A stretch of DNA of 64,000 nucleotides from Faecalibacterium hattorii (GCF_003287455.1 NZ_PRLC01000009.1:1-64000); one strand, 5' to 3'; positions 27,745 through 38,786 are shown, numbered from the stretch's first letter. A program made the numbers and translations. The notes: a model not told the origin generated them from the letters alone.

Positions 27745-28896
27745 TTATCTCCTGATCTTCTGTAAATTCTTCATGCCGTCCTCAAAGCGGTTGAGGAACG
27801 CATCCACGTCTTCGGGGGTGTTGTCGGCGCAGAACGACACCCGGATGGCCGTGTCAATGGCCAGCGGGTCCCGGCCCATGGCCGCAAGGGTGTGGCTGGG
27901 CTGGCCCCGCCCACAGGCGCTGGCCGAGGAAACATAGATCTGCTGCTCGGCCAGATAGGCCAGCATCGTTTCGCTCTTGATGCAGTTTTCGCTGAAGTTC
28001 AGCACCTCCGGCACCGCGCTGTCCGGGCTGTTGATGACCACATCGGGGAAAGCGTTCAGCCCCTCCCGCAGCCGGGCGTTCAGGGCGCGGACGGCGGCAT
28101 CCCGGCTCTTCATGTTCTTGGAAAGGCGGCTCACCGCCGCTGCCAGACCCACCGCATAGGGCAGATTCTCGGTGCCGGGGCGCTTCTCGCGCTCCTGTTC
28201 GCCGCCGAGGTAGGGCGGCTGGAACGCCTGTGCCAGACTGTCGCTCAGATAGAGAGCGCCCACACCCTTGGGCGCATGGATCTTGTGGCCGCTGACCGCC
28301 AGCGTGTCGATGTTCGCCAACTTGATGGGCACCCGCATCCACGCCTGTACCGCGTCCACATGGACGATGGTGCGGTTGTTTTTGCGTTTCACCTCGGCGG
28401 CCAGCCGCTCCACGTCGTTCCGGGTGCCGATCTCGTTGTTGACCATCATGCACGCCACGAGGATGGTGTTCTTGTCCACGGCATCCAGCATTTTGTTGAT
28501 GTCCAGCGTGCCGTCCGGGTTCGGGGCCACCACCGTGACGTCATATCCCATGGCCGCCAACCGCTCCAGCGGCTTCTGGACGCTGGGGTGTTCGAAACCG
28601 GACACCACGATGCCCCTGCCGAACTTCCGGGTCAGGGCCGCGCCCAGCAGGGCCATGTTGTTGCCCTCGCTGCCGCAGGAGGTGAAGTACAGTTCCCGCG
28701 ACTTGCAGCCGAGGCTCCGGGCCACCACGGCGCGGGCCGCGTTCAGCGCCTCTTCGCTGCGGGCACCGGGGGCGTAGAGGGAGGACGGGTTCGCCCAGTG
28801 TTCCTGCATGGCCTTGTAGATGGCATCCGCCACCTCCGGGGCCACCATGGTGGTGGCGGCGTTGTCCAGATAATGCAATTCCGAATTTTGCAGCAT
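27745..28896 (-). CDS. nifS: cysteine desulfurase (NifS/IscS-like)
   Basis: A 383-residue PLP enzyme that releases sulfur from cysteine as a persulfide. It has YLDNAATT at the N-terminus, HVDAVQAW, the PLP lysine in SGHKIHAPKG, and the persulfide-bearing cysteine in the loop SSASACGRGQPSH. Being directly upstream of thiI with a 2-bp gap, it most likely serves tRNA thiolation rather than general Fe-S assembly. The promoter lies at 28,981-29,009. Confidence 0.95.
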   Translation of the reverse strand: MLQNSELHYLDNAATTMVAPEVADAIYKAMQEHWANPSSLYAPGARSEEALNAARAVVARSLGCKSRELYFTSCGSEGNNMALLGAALTRKFGRGIVVSGFEHPSVQKPLERLAAMGYDVTVVAPNPDGTLDINKMLDAVDKNTILVACMMVNNEIGTRNDVERLAAEVKRKNNRTIVHVDAVQAWMRVPIKLANIDTLAVSGHKIHAPKGVGALYLSDSLAQAFQPPYLGGEQEREKRPGTENLPYAVGLAAAVSRLSKNMKSRDAAVRALNARLREGLNAFPDVVINSPDSAVPEVLNFSENCIKSETMLAYLAEQQIYVSSASACGRGQPSHTLAAMGRDPLAIDTAIRVSFCADNTPEDVDAFLNRFEDGMKNLQKIRR

Positions 28897-28980
28897 AAAA
28901 TTTGATTCCTGCCTTTTTCCGTTCCAGCCGAAGGCGGCTTTTTACCCGCATCCGACGTTTTTTCATAGTAAACCAGAATA

Positions 28981-29009
28981 AGTATAGCACAAACAGCCCC
29001 ATAACGCAA
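28981..29009 (-). promoter_or_regulatory. promoter of nifS-thiI-cinA
   Basis: TTGCGT (29004-29009), 17-bp spacer, TATACT (28981-28986), divergent from the SGNH hydrolase promoter. Confidence 0.65.
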
Positions 29010-29026
29010 AGTGTTTGCGCCGCCGC

Positions 29027-29055
29027 TTGCACCGGGGCGTGTCCTGCTGTATAAT
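29027..29055 (+). promoter_or_regulatory. promoter of the SGNH hydrolase gene
   Basis: TTGCAC (29027-29032), 17-bp spacer, TATAAT (29050-29055), 32 bp before the ATG. Confidence 0.8.
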
Positions 29056-29087
29056 GAAGAAAAACGTTCCAGAAAGCAGGGTGTCTT

Positions 29088-29999
29088 ATGGCCGATTATC
29101 AGGAATACCGCCGCCGCATTCTCCGCAAGCGTTGGCGCAGGATGTTTGCCGTGGCAGGGCTGTTGTTCCTGCTGGTGCTGCTCAGCGCCGTGGGGGTGCT
29201 GTGGAAGCGGCTCCACCGGGAGCAGTCCCCCGCCGTGGTGCAGGGGCCGACCATCTTCCAGCAGGAATTGCAGGGCAGCGAGTGGAACACCATCAGCTAC
29301 ACGCCCGCCCGGCGGCTGAGCGTCCAGACCACAGAAAACGGCACGACCGCCATGGATTTCCGCCTCGCCGCGCTGGACGAGAGCCCCGCCGTGGACCGCA
29401 GCTATTTTTCCCAAGCCTGTTTCCTTGGCGACAGCCTGACGCAGGGCATGGAGATGTACAGCACCGGCCTGCCGGAGGCCTCCTACTGCGCCTATAAGGG
29501 CATCGGCCCCAGCGCCGTGGTCAACAGCACCACCTGCACCCGCCGGGACGGCACCAAGGAGGTGCCCATGGAGGCGCTGGCCGCCCAGCAGCCGAAGGTG
29601 CTCTACATCCTGCTGGGTACCAACGTCCTCAACCGGGACGACGATTATTCCAACTTCCTCACCTATTACCGCCTCATGCTGGATATGGTCACCCAGACGC
29701 TGCCCAACACCCAGATCTACGTTCAGTCCATCACGCCCGTCCGGCCCGACGTCCGCGCCACCCACCCCGGCCTGTACAAGGAGCGGCTGTGCGAGATCAA
29801 CAACGAGCTGGCCGCCATCGCGCTGGAAAAGAACTGCGCCTTCCTCAATCTGTGGGAAGTCCTCGCCGACGAAAACGGCGACCTGAAAGCCGAGTACGCC
29901 CAGAAGGACGGCTACCACGTCAAGCCCGAAGGCTACACCGTCTGGGTCGATTACCTCCGCACCCATACCGTCACCACGACCACCGCCGCGGCGGCGTAA
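29088..29999 (+). CDS. membrane-anchored SGNH/GDSL hydrolase
   Basis: A 303-residue protein with a basic N-terminus, one membrane helix (FAVAGLLFLLVLLSAVGVL, ~20-38), and an extracellular SGNH esterase domain. CFLGDSLTQGME carries the catalytic serine, LLGTNVLNRDD the block III Asn, and DGYHVKPEGY the Asp/His pair. Such enzymes remove acetyl or other acyl groups from cell-wall polymers or glycans; the substrate here is unknown. It is a single-gene unit. Confidence 0.88.
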   Translation: MADYQEYRRRILRKRWRRMFAVAGLLFLLVLLSAVGVLWKRLHREQSPAVVQGPTIFQQELQGSEWNTISYTPARRLSVQTTENGTTAMDFRLAALDESPAVDRSYFSQACFLGDSLTQGMEMYSTGLPEASYCAYKGIGPSAVVNSTTCTRRDGTKEVPMEALAAQQPKVLYILLGTNVLNRDDDYSNFLTYYRLMLDMVTQTLPNTQIYVQSITPVRPDVRATHPGLYKERLCEINNELAAIALEKNCAFLNLWEVLADENGDLKAEYAQKDGYHVKPEGYTVWVDYLRTHTVTTTTAAAA

Positions 30000-30008
30000 A
30001 CTTACAGC

Positions 30009-30049
30009 AAAAAAATCCTCCCGGTCGTCTGATCGGGAGGATTTTTTGT
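30009..30049. terminator. bidirectional terminator
   Basis: aaaaaatcctcccg / cgggaggattttttg stem between the convergent SGNH hydrolase and fhs genes. Confidence 0.9.
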
Positions 30050-30061
30050 TACCGGAAACGC

Positions 30062-31723
30062 TCAGAACAGGCCGGTGATCTTGCCATCGGCATCGACGTC
30101 GATGTTGACGGCGGCGGGCTTTTTGGGCAGACCGGGCATGGTCATGATATTGCCGCAGATGACCACGATGAAACCGGCACCGGCGGCGAGGCGGACCTCG
30201 CGCACCTCCATGGTGAAGCCGGTGGGCGCGGCCAGCAGCTTTGCATTATCGCTGAAGCTGTACTGGGTCTTGGCGATGCAGACGGGCAGGTCGCCATAGC
30301 CCAGCTCGGTCAGCTCGGCCAGCGTCTTGCTGGCGGCGGCGCTGAAGTTCACATCGTCGGCGCGGTAGATCTTCTTGGCAATGGCCTTGACCTTGTCCTT
30401 CAGGGGCATGTCCAGCGGGTAAGTGTACTGGATGGGGCGGTCTTCCATGATCTCCAGCACCTTTTCAGCCAGTGCCTTGCCGCCCTCGCCGCCCTTGGCG
30501 AAGACTTCGCTCAGCACGCAGGGCACACCCTGCTCGGCGCAGACCTGCTCGACGTAGGCCTGTTCTTCGGGGGTGTCGGTGGGGAAGGCGTTGATGGCCA
30601 CCACCACCGGCAGACCAAAGCCGTTTTTCAGGTTGTCGATGTGGCGGACGAGGTTGGCCGCACCGGCCTTGACGGCTTCGAGGTTGGGCTGGTTCAGGTC
30701 GGCCTTGGCCACGCCGCCGTGGCTCTTGAGGGCGCGGACGGTGGCAACCAGCACACAGGCGCTGGGCGCGATGCCCGCATAGCGGCACTTGATGTCGAGG
30801 AATTTTTCCGCGCCGAGGTCGGCACCGAAGCCCGCCTCGGTGATGACGTAATCGGCCAGCGAGAGGCTGAGCTTGGTGGCCATGACGCTGTTGCAGCCGT
30901 GGGCGATGTTGGCGAAGGGGCCGCCGTGGATGATGGCGGGGTTGTTCTCCAGCGTCTGTACAAGGTTCGGGTCGAGGGCGTCCTTCAGCAGGGCGGTCAT
31001 CGCACCGGCGGCACCGATCTCGCCCGCCGTGACGGGCTTGCCGTCGTAGGTGTAGGCACAGACGATCTTCGCCAGCCGCTCTTTCAAATCGGAGATGCTG
31101 GTGGCGAGGCAGAAGATGGCCATGACCTCGCTGGCAACGGTGATGTCAAAGCCGTCCTCGCGGGGGGTGCCGTTGACCTTGCCGCCGAGGCCGTCCACGA
31201 TGAAGCGGAGCTGGCGGTCGTTCATGTCCATGCAGCGCTTCCACGTGATGCGGCGGGGGTCGATATTCAGGGGGTTGCCCTGCTGGATGCTGTTGTCGAT
31301 CATAGCTGCCAGCAGGTTGTTGGCCGCGCCGATGGCGTGGAGGTCGCCGGTGAAGTGGAGGTTGATGTCTTCCATGGGCACCACCTGCGCGTAGCCGCCG
31401 CCGGCTGCGCCGCCCTTGACGCCGAATACGGGGCCGAGGGAGGGTTCGCGGAGGCAGAGCATGGTCTTTTTGCCCAGAGCATTCATGGCGTCGGCCAGAC
31501 CCACGCTGGTGGTGGTCTTGCCCTCGCCCGCCGGGGTGGGGCTGATAGCCGTCACAAGGATCATCTTGCCCTGCTTGGACGCCTTGTGGATCAGGCGGTG
31601 GTTGATCTTGGCCTTGTAGCGGCCATAGGGGATCACGTCCTCGTCGGCAATGCCGAGGGATGCGGCGATCTCGGCAATGGGCTTCATTTTCGCTTCCTGT
31701 GCGATCTCGATATCAGACTTCAT
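30062..31723 (-). CDS. fhs: formate--tetrahydrofolate ligase
   Basis: A 553-residue enzyme that makes 10-formyl-THF from formate, THF and ATP, feeding purine synthesis. Landmarks: the ATP-binding [35 protein letters not shown], and [14 protein letters not shown]. The start MKSDIEIAQ is preferred to a TTG three codons upstream because GAAGGAGG fits it. The leader holds a ZTP riboswitch and a terminator, so expression should rise when 10-formyl-THF runs short. Confidence 0.97.
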   Translation of the reverse strand: MKSDIEIAQEAKMKPIAEIAASLGIADEDVIPYGRYKAKINHRLIHKASKQGKMILVTAISPTPAGEGKTTTSVGLADAMNALGKKTMLCLREPSLGPVFGVKGGAAGGGYAQVVPMEDINLHFTGDLHAIGAANNLLAAMIDNSIQQGNPLNIDPRRITWKRCMDMNDRQLRFIVDGLGGKVNGTPREDGFDITVASEVMAIFCLATSISDLKERLAKIVCAYTYDGKPVTAGEIGAAGAMTALLKDALDPNLVQTLENNPAIIHGGPFANIAHGCNSVMATKLSLSLADYVITEAGFGADLGAEKFLDIKCRYAGIAPSACVLVATVRALKSHGGVAKADLNQPNLEAVKAGAANLVRHIDNLKNGFGLPVVVAINAFPTDTPEEQAYVEQVCAEQGVPCVLSEVFAKGGEGGKALAEKVLEIMEDRPIQYTYPLDMPLKDKVKAIAKKIYRADDVNFSAAASKTLAELTELGYGDLPVCIAKTQYSFSDNAKLLAAPTGFTMEVREVRLAAGAGFIVVICGNIMTMPGLPKKPAAVNIDVDADGKITGLF

Positions 31724-31744
31724 GGGAAACAACCTCCTTCAAAC

Positions 31745-31783
31745 AAAAAAGGCAGCTTTGCGCAGCAGTTGCGCAAGGCTGCC
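31745..31783 (-). terminator. riboswitch-controlled terminator of fhs
   Basis: Minus-strand stem GGCAGC...GCTGCC with an inner TGCGCA/TGCGCA helix, followed by TTTTTT. Its 5' arm shares bases with the GGGC at the 3' end of the ZTP aptamer, so the two folds exclude each other. Confidence 0.9.
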
Positions 31784-31857
31784 CAGACGGTCGGCATTGA
31801 CAAAACCAGCTTTTTGCCGCACTGTGGTGCTCCACAACGTTCCGTCAGCGGCAAAAA
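31781..31857 (-). promoter_or_regulatory. ZTP (pfl) riboswitch
   Basis: On the minus strand P1 is TTTTTGCCGC / GCGGCAAAAA. Within it lies CTGACGGAAC, a hairpin GTGG-AGCA-CCAC, and after P1 comes CCGACCGTCTGGGC. The GACGG of the first part can pair with CCGTC of the last, the pseudoknot expected of this class, where the usual pairing is GGCG with CGCC. ZTP riboswitches control one-carbon and purine genes, matching fhs downstream. Confidence 0.9.
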
Positions 31858-31871
31858 CCTCTTATGAGCGA

Positions 31872-31901
31872 ATGATAACACAACCCAACACCGTTTGTCA
31901 A
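31872..31901 (-). promoter_or_regulatory. promoter of fhs
   Basis: TTGACA (31896-31901), 18-bp spacer, TATCAT (31872-31877), starting transcription just ahead of the ZTP aptamer. Confidence 0.8.
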
Positions 31902-31951
31902 GGAAAAATCTCCCGCGCCAAAAAAGTCCACTCGAAAGCGCCCCCTTTGGC

Positions 31952-31980
31952 TTGCACCACCCCCGGATGTGTGATATACT
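31952..31980 (+). promoter_or_regulatory. promoter of the 95-residue protein gene
   Basis: TTGCAC (31952-31957), 17-bp spacer, TATACT (31975-31980). Confidence 0.8.
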
Positions 31981-32013
31981 AAAGTGAATCTAAACGATAG
32001 GGAGGCTTTCACG

Positions 32014-32301
32014 ATGCCATTTACACCCAAACTGACTTATAAAGGCAAGCCCCTCGTCCGCAAGGACAACGAGCTGTATTACGGCCGTATGACCGACCCT
32101 TATGTGCTGCGTATGCAGATTCTGAGCACCAAGTCCGTAGGCGGGGTCGAGGTGGCCGATAAGGTCCACCTGCAGGTGTTCTCCACCAACGACAGCCTTG
32201 CCCCCGAAGCCCGCGTGTTCCGCCAGACCACCAAGAACGGCCTGTACAACGCACTGGATATCGGCAGCATCTGGCTCCAGAAAGCAAACGAGAACCGCTG
32301 A
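32014..32301 (+). CDS. conserved hypothetical protein, 95 residues
   Basis: Starts MPFTPKLTYKGKPLVRKD after GGGAGG. It is a soluble, beta-rich small protein with basic and acidic residues mixed (YYGRMTDPYVLRMQIL, VADKVHLQVFST) and no cysteine. I do not recognise the family. It has its own promoter and terminator, so it is a monocistronic gene, probably constitutive. It diverges from the fhs leader. Confidence 0.75.
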   Translation: MPFTPKLTYKGKPLVRKDNELYYGRMTDPYVLRMQILSTKSVGGVEVADKVHLQVFSTNDSLAPEARVFRQTTKNGLYNALDIGSIWLQKANENR

Positions 32302-32317
32302 TCTTACGCGGTGACGA

Positions 32318-32356
32318 AAAAAGGCCCTGCCTCCCACGGGAGACAGGGTCTTTTTG
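32318..32356. terminator. bidirectional terminator
   Basis: aaaaaaggccctgcctccc / gggagacagggtcttttt, between the 95-residue protein gene and the convergent zinc-ribbon protein gene. Confidence 0.85.
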
Positions 32357-32365
32357 TATGCGCGA

Positions 32366-32959
32366 TTACTCCTCGGTCACTTCAAAATCGAGGGGTTTGC
32401 CGCAGTTGGGGCAGGTGGGCTCACCGTCCAGCAGGTCGCCTTCCTCGAACACGGCCGTTGCGCCACAGGCGGGGCAGGTCACCTCGTACTGCACGGGGCC
32501 GTCGTCCTCTTCGGCTTCCTCATCTTCGGCTTCCTCATCGTCGGCCAGCGCCACTTCAAATGCGACCTTGCAGCTGGGGCAGATGGCCTCCCCCGCATCC
32601 AGATCGTCCTCGCTGACGTAGACGGTCTCGCCGCAGGCCGGGCAGGCGACCTCATAGTAAGGCTCGCTGGCAACATCGGCGTTGTCGTCCTCGTCCTCTT
32701 CTTCCTCTGCGTCATCGGCCTCGTCTTCGTCAGCCTCTTCGTCGTCCTCGTAGAGATCGGCCTCGAGGTCTTCCAGCTCCTCGCTCAGGTCGTTGATCTG
32801 GTCGTAAGCTTGGGTCACGTCCTCGTCAATGCCGTCGATGGCCTGTGCCATTTCGCACAGCAGCTCGCTCATGGCCTTGATGACTTTGCCTTCCTTGGTG
32901 GTCTCGTCAATGCCGAGGCCCTCCACCAAGCCCTTCAGGTATGCAGCCTTTTCTCTCAT
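32366..32959 (-). CDS. CD1247-type N-terminal domain protein with two zinc ribbons
   Basis: A 197-residue protein starting MREKAAYLKGLVEGLGI, the N-terminal helical domain seen in clostridial CD1247-like proteins. A very acidic stretch (long runs of D and E, ~residues 73-97) leads to two zinc ribbons, CPACGETVYV...CPSCKVAF and CPACGATAVF...CPNCGKPL, separated by a second acidic linker. GGAGG precedes this ATG. Function is unknown; some databases misname it a regulator. It follows efp in the same direction, after a terminator. Confidence 0.8.
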   Translation of the reverse strand: MREKAAYLKGLVEGLGIDETTKEGKVIKAMSELLCEMAQAIDGIDEDVTQAYDQINDLSEELEDLEADLYEDDEEADEDEADDAEEEEDEDDNADVASEPYYEVACPACGETVYVSEDDLDAGEAICPSCKVAFEVALADDEEAEDEEAEEDDGPVQYEVTCPACGATAVFEEGDLLDGEPTCPNCGKPLDFEVTEE

Positions 32960-33018
32960 AAGAATGACCTCCTTCAATTACTCCTCCGGTCCACGGCTTG
33001 CGCCGTTTTCCGTTAGCA

Positions 33019-33056
33019 AAAAACCGGGCACACGGTTGCCCGCTGCCCGGTTTTGT
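33019..33056 (-). terminator. terminator after efp
   Basis: Minus-strand AACCGGGC...GCCCGGTTTTTTG, 8 bp after the efp stop. Confidence 0.82.
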
Positions 33057-33064
33057 CGGTAAAA

Positions 33065-33622
33065 TTAGACGCGCTCCATATACTCGCCGGTGCGGGTATC
33101 GATGCGGATGTGGTCGCCCTCGTTGATGAACAGGGGGACGCGGATCTCAGCACCGGTCTCGACGGTAGCAGGCTTCAGGGTGTTGGTAGCAGTGTTGCCC
33201 TTGACGCCCGGCTCGGTCTGGGTGACTTCCAGCTCGATGAAGTTGGGGATCTCAACGCTGAAGACCTTGCCCTTGTAGCTCAGCAGCTTGCACGGCTCGT
33301 TCTCCTTGCAGAACTTGAAGTTATCGGGGACATCGGAAGCGTTGACCGGGATATCATCGTAGGTCTCGTTGTCCATGAAGTGATACAGATCGCCATCCTC
33401 GTAGCTGTAGGTGACGTCCTTACGCTCGATGAAAGCCTGAGGGAACTTTGCGGTCGGGTTGTAGCTGGTCTCAACCACAGAGCCGGTGATGACGTTCTTG
33501 GTCTTGGTACGGACAAAGGCAGCGCCCTTGCCGGGCTTGACGTGCTGGAACTCAACGACCTGAAGAACTTGGCCGTCCTGCTCAAAGGTCACGCCGTTGC
33601 GAAACTCGCCTGCAGAAATCAT
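33065..33622 (-). CDS. efp: elongation factor P
   Basis: A 185-residue translation factor that relieves ribosome stalling at polyproline stretches. All three beta domains are present: the KOW-like N-terminus with the tip loop [13 protein letters not shown], the OB domain, and the C-terminal [20 protein letters not shown] signature. The start follows GGAGG, and its promoter is at 33,676-33,704. Confidence 0.97.
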   Translation of the reverse strand: MISAGEFRNGVTFEQDGQVLQVVEFQHVKPGKGAAFVRTKTKNVITGSVVETSYNPTAKFPQAFIERKDVTYSYEDGDLYHFMDNETYDDIPVNASDVPDNFKFCKENEPCKLLSYKGKVFSVEIPNFIELEVTQTEPGVKGNTATNTLKPATVETGAEIRVPLFINEGDHIRIDTRTGEYMERV

Positions 33623-33675
33623 AGGAATTCCTCCATTAGTAAAATCTCATTGATGCTTAACGCATATCTCTATTT

Positions 33676-33704
33676 ATTTTACTCAATCCCACATGATTTG
33701 GCAA
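33676..33704 (-). promoter_or_regulatory. promoter of efp
   Basis: TTGCCA (33699-33704), 17-bp spacer, TAAAAT (33676-33681). Confidence 0.75.
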
Positions 33705-33739
33705 GGGGTTTGAGTAAAAAAAGTTTATAAAGACGAAAA

Positions 33740-33776
33740 AACCTCTCCGTCATCGCTTGCGCGATGCCGCCTCCCC
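33740..33776. repeat. repeat copy that encodes a gene's C-terminus
   Basis: cctctccgtcatcgcttgcg followed by cgatgccgcctcccc is the same unit as at 50,551-50,587. On the minus strand it supplies the last codons and the TGA of the TIM-barrel protein gene. Confidence 0.75.
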
Positions 33777-34622
33777 ATAGAGCCGTTGCATCGTACAGGC
33801 ATCCTCCGCCTGTGTCCCGGCGCTCTCGCAGATGATGACAGGCTCCAAGTCCCGTTCGGCCAGCAGCTCCATCAGGGGCTGGGGTTCCGGGCCGAACTGG
33901 GTCTCGGCGAAGGTCCAATGGCGTTTTTCGCCGCCCGCCGAATACTCGATGCGGGAAAAGTGGACGTGGAACCGCTTGGCCCGTGCACCGCCGAGGGCAG
34001 CTTCGACCTTGTGAAGGATGGCGGCATAGTCGGCCTTGGATGCGATGCCGCCCAGCGTGCGGGCGTTCAGGTGGCCGAAATCGATGCAGGGCGTGATGCG
34101 TTCATCCACCTTGCAGAGCTCCAGCACCTCGTCCAGCGTGCCCAATTGGCCGATCTTGCCCATGGTCTCAGGGCAGAGGGTGATGTCCGAAAAGCCCGCC
34201 TCGTCCAGCGCGGTCTGGGCCCGGCGGAGGGTATCCAGTGCCTTTTCGAGGGCGGCTTCTCGGCTCTGCTTGCCGCAGCTCCCGGAGTGGAAGATCACCC
34301 GCTGCCCGCCCAGCGCCCGGCAGACGGCAGCGCTTTGCAGCAGGTAATTCACACTGTTCAGCCGCTTGTCCTCTTCGAGGCTGGACATGGAAATATAATA
34401 GGGGGCATGGACGCTGAACAAGATGTCCTTCGGGGCGGCCAGTGCCGCCATCTTGGCCGCCTTGTCCAGCCCCAGCCGGACGCCGTGGCCGCACTGGTAC
34501 TCGAAGGCGTTCAGCCCCATCTTGGCCGTGTACTCCGGGATGTCAAGGCTGGTTTTGCCGCCCTGCGCAGCGAAACTGTCGCTGGTGCCCGCCGTGCCGA
34601 ATCGGATCTTCCACTCACTCAC
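33750..34622 (-). CDS. TIM-barrel protein, endonuclease IV-like
   Basis: A 290-residue AP-endonuclease-2 family TIM barrel. Residues that bind the three zinc ions in endonuclease IV have counterparts: FSVHAPYY, VIFHSGS, CPETMGK, CIDFGHLN, FHVHFSR and ICESAG. Abasic-site nuclease activity is therefore plausible, but sugar isomerases share the fold. The GTG start (GTGAGTGAG) overlaps the yqeG stop (GTGA) and has GGAGG 9 bases upstream. The last residues (EAASRKR) come from an intergenic repeat. Confidence 0.82.
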   Translation of the reverse strand: MSEWKIRFGTAGTSDSFAAQGGKTSLDIPEYTAKMGLNAFEYQCGHGVRLGLDKAAKMAALAAPKDILFSVHAPYYISMSSLEEDKRLNSVNYLLQSAAVCRALGGQRVIFHSGSCGKQSREAALEKALDTLRRAQTALDEAGFSDITLCPETMGKIGQLGTLDEVLELCKVDERITPCIDFGHLNARTLGGIASKADYAAILHKVEAALGGARAKRFHVHFSRIEYSAGGEKRHWTFAETQFGPEPQPLMELLAERDLEPVIICESAGTQAEDACTMQRLYGEAASRKR

Positions 34623-35122
34623 AGGGTCTTTCCTCCCCGGTCGTAATATTCCTGCCAGTGGCGCTTTTCCCACTTGCGCTTCAGGATGACCTGTGCGCCG
34701 AGATCCGGCCCCCGCGGGATGACCATCAGGCCGGGGATGCCGTAGAGCGCCGCGGCCATCCGGTCGGCGTAGAGCTGGTCGCCCACCATGGCCATCTCCC
34801 GGCGGCGGACTCCCATCCGGCGGCGGGCCACCATCAGCGCAAAGGGCAGCGGCTTCGCCGAGCGGTAGAGGTACGCCAGCCCCAGCTTTTCGGCGAAGGG
34901 GCGCACCCGCTTCTCGGCACCGTTGGAAACGATGGTCAGCCCGATGCCCGCGTTTCGCATCTCAGCCAGCCACTGTGCCACCTCCTCCGGCAGCTCCTGA
35001 CTGCGGTCTGCCGTCAGAGTGTTGTCGATGTCCAGCACCAGCGCCCGGATGCCCTTTGCCGCCAGCCACTCCGGCGTGATGTGGGTGACGTCTTGGAAGA
35101 CGTATTCAGGGGTAATCAGCAT
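34619..35122 (-). CDS. yqeG: YqeG family HAD phosphatase
   Basis: A 167-residue HAD-IIIA phosphatase. LVLDIDNTLT has the nucleophile and acid/base aspartates, IVSNGAEKR motif II, KPLPFALM the motif III lysine, and MVGDQLYADR motif IV. YqeG proteins are related to phosphatidylglycerophosphate phosphatases; the substrate in bacteria is not settled. It overlaps the TIM-barrel gene by 4 bp. Confidence 0.9.
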   Translation of the reverse strand: MLITPEYVFQDVTHITPEWLAAKGIRALVLDIDNTLTADRSQELPEEVAQWLAEMRNAGIGLTIVSNGAEKRVRPFAEKLGLAYLYRSAKPLPFALMVARRRMGVRRREMAMVGDQLYADRMAAALYGIPGLMVIPRGPDLGAQVILKRKWEKRHWQEYYDRGGKTL

Positions 35123-35158
35123 AGATGTTTCCTCGTTTCCAGATGAACGGCTCCTTCA

Positions 35159-35298
35159 TACAACCTCTCAGTCTCGCCTACGGCTCGACAGCTCCCCTAG
35201 TAGGGGAGCCTCTGGCGAAACCGGAAACTTTGCGAGGACTGCCAAGGCCTCCCCTACTAGGGGAGGTGGCAATGCGAAGCATTGACGGAGAGGTTGTA
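35159..35298. repeat. 140-bp MITE-like repeat with terminal inverted repeats
   Basis: Ends tacaacctctc / gagaggttgta (11 bp, perfect). Inside are two palindromes, gctcccctagtaggggagc and cctcccctactaggggagg. No reading frame. It lies between yqeG and the rpsU terminator; the rest of 35,123-35,408 holds only that terminator. Confidence 0.85.
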
Positions 35299-35321
35299 CG
35301 AAGGAAATCTCAAAATGAAAA

Positions 35322-35352
35322 TAGGAGAGCCTGAAACTCTCAGGCTCTCCTA
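35322..35352 (-). terminator. terminator after rpsU
   Basis: taggagagcctga / tcaggctctccta, 13-bp perfect stem with a 5-base loop, followed by TTTTCATTTT on the minus strand. Confidence 0.88.
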
Positions 35353-35408
35353 CATCAGCGTTAGCAACACGTTTGAAATCTAAACAACCAGCGATTTCAA
35401 GCAGTTAA

Positions 35409-35585
35409 TTACTTGAACTTACGCTTGCGGGCTGCTTCGGACTTCTTCTTGCGCTTAACAGACGGCTTCTCGTAAGCCTCGCGCTTACGGACCTCTGCGA
35501 GCACACCGCTGCGAGCAGTGCTCCGCTTGAAGCGACGCAGTGCGCTTTCCAGCGACTCGCCCTCTTTAACACGAATTTCCGACAT
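35409..35585 (-). CDS. rpsU: 30S ribosomal protein bS21
   Basis: A 58-residue basic protein, [19 protein letters not shown] through ARKRKFK, typical of bS21, which helps mRNA recognition on the small subunit. GGGAGGG precedes the ATG. Monocistronic between a strong promoter and a strong terminator. Confidence 0.97.
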   Translation of the reverse strand: MSEIRVKEGESLESALRRFKRSTARSGVLAEVRKREAYEKPSVKRKKKSEAARKRKFK

Positions 35586-35648
35586 CTTATTCCCTCCCTT
35601 GGACCGTGAGGCAGGAATTTCGTTGTTACATGGTAACTAACAGTAGAC

Positions 35649-35677
35649 AGTATAGCGCATTTTCATGCGTTCGTCAA
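35649..35677 (-). promoter_or_regulatory. promoter of rpsU
   Basis: TTGACG (35672-35677), 17-bp spacer, TATACT (35649-35654), 64 bp upstream of the start codon. Confidence 0.82.
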
Positions 35678-35737
35678 CCTTTTTTTGAAAGTTTTTTCGA
35701 AAGAATTCTCTCGCTCTTTGTTACGGATCGATTCCAT

Positions 35738-35770
35738 CCATCAAATCCCCCGGTGGGGGATTTGATGGAA
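35738..35770. repeat. perfect inverted repeat next to the leuS 3' end
   Basis: 15-bp arms tccatcaaatccccc / gggggatttgatgga around ggt, 7 bp after the leuS stop. It may mark the leuS transcript end, though no U-run follows on either strand. Confidence 0.75.
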
Positions 35771-35777
35771 AAAGTAA

Positions 35778-38327
<2,550 letters not shown>

Positions 38328-38405
38328 TGTTTTCAGCTCCAGACTTTTCTTATGTCAAACGCCGCGCGCCGCCCCCGCAAGGGCGGACGCACAGCACCTC
38401 TAACC

Positions 38406-38786
38406 TTACAGACTATTATCCGGCGTCAGATACTCCGAGATGTCGATGGGCTCGCCGTCGGCCCACAGGTGCTCCAGATCGTAGTAGGTGCGGGTGTTGG
38501 GCACGAACACATGCACGATGACGTTCGAGTAGTCCAGCAGGACCCAGTTCTTCGAGTCGAAGCCCTCGGTGCTCAAAGGCTCGATGCCCTTCTGGGAAAG
38601 CTCGAACTCCACCTCGTCGGCCAGCGAACCCACCTGCGTGGTGGAGGTGCCGGACGCGATGACGAAGTAATCGGTCAGGACGGTCAGGCTCTCGACCTTG
38701 AGCACCCGGACGTCCTGTGCTTTTTTCTTATCAAGGATCTTCGCGATCTCAATGGCAAGGGCCTTGCTGTCGATGTTGTTCTCCAT
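38406..38786 (-). CDS. rsfS: ribosomal silencing factor RsfS
   Basis: A 126-residue Iojap/YbeB protein that binds bL14 (uL14) and blocks subunit joining when nutrients are short. SLTVLTDYFVIASGTSTTQV and the ending NWVLLDYSNVIVHVF are characteristic. The start MENNIDSKAL is chosen for AGGAG. It follows the LCP gene by 25 bp and precedes leuS. Confidence 0.94.
   Translation of the reverse strand: MENNIDSKALAIEIAKILDKKKAQDVRVLKVESLTVLTDYFVIASGTSTTQVGSLADEVEFELSQKGIEPLSTEGFDSKNWVLLDYSNVIVHVFVPNTRTYYDLEHLWADGEPIDISEYLTPDNSL

Noticed and set aside
35738-35770. Palindrome beside leuS as an intrinsic terminator
   Set aside because: No U-run follows on either strand, so it is listed as an inverted repeat only.
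38328-38405. T-box leader for leuS
   Set aside because: The gap is only 78 bp, with no T-box sequence or terminator/antiterminator pair; leuS seems to be read from the upstream promoter.
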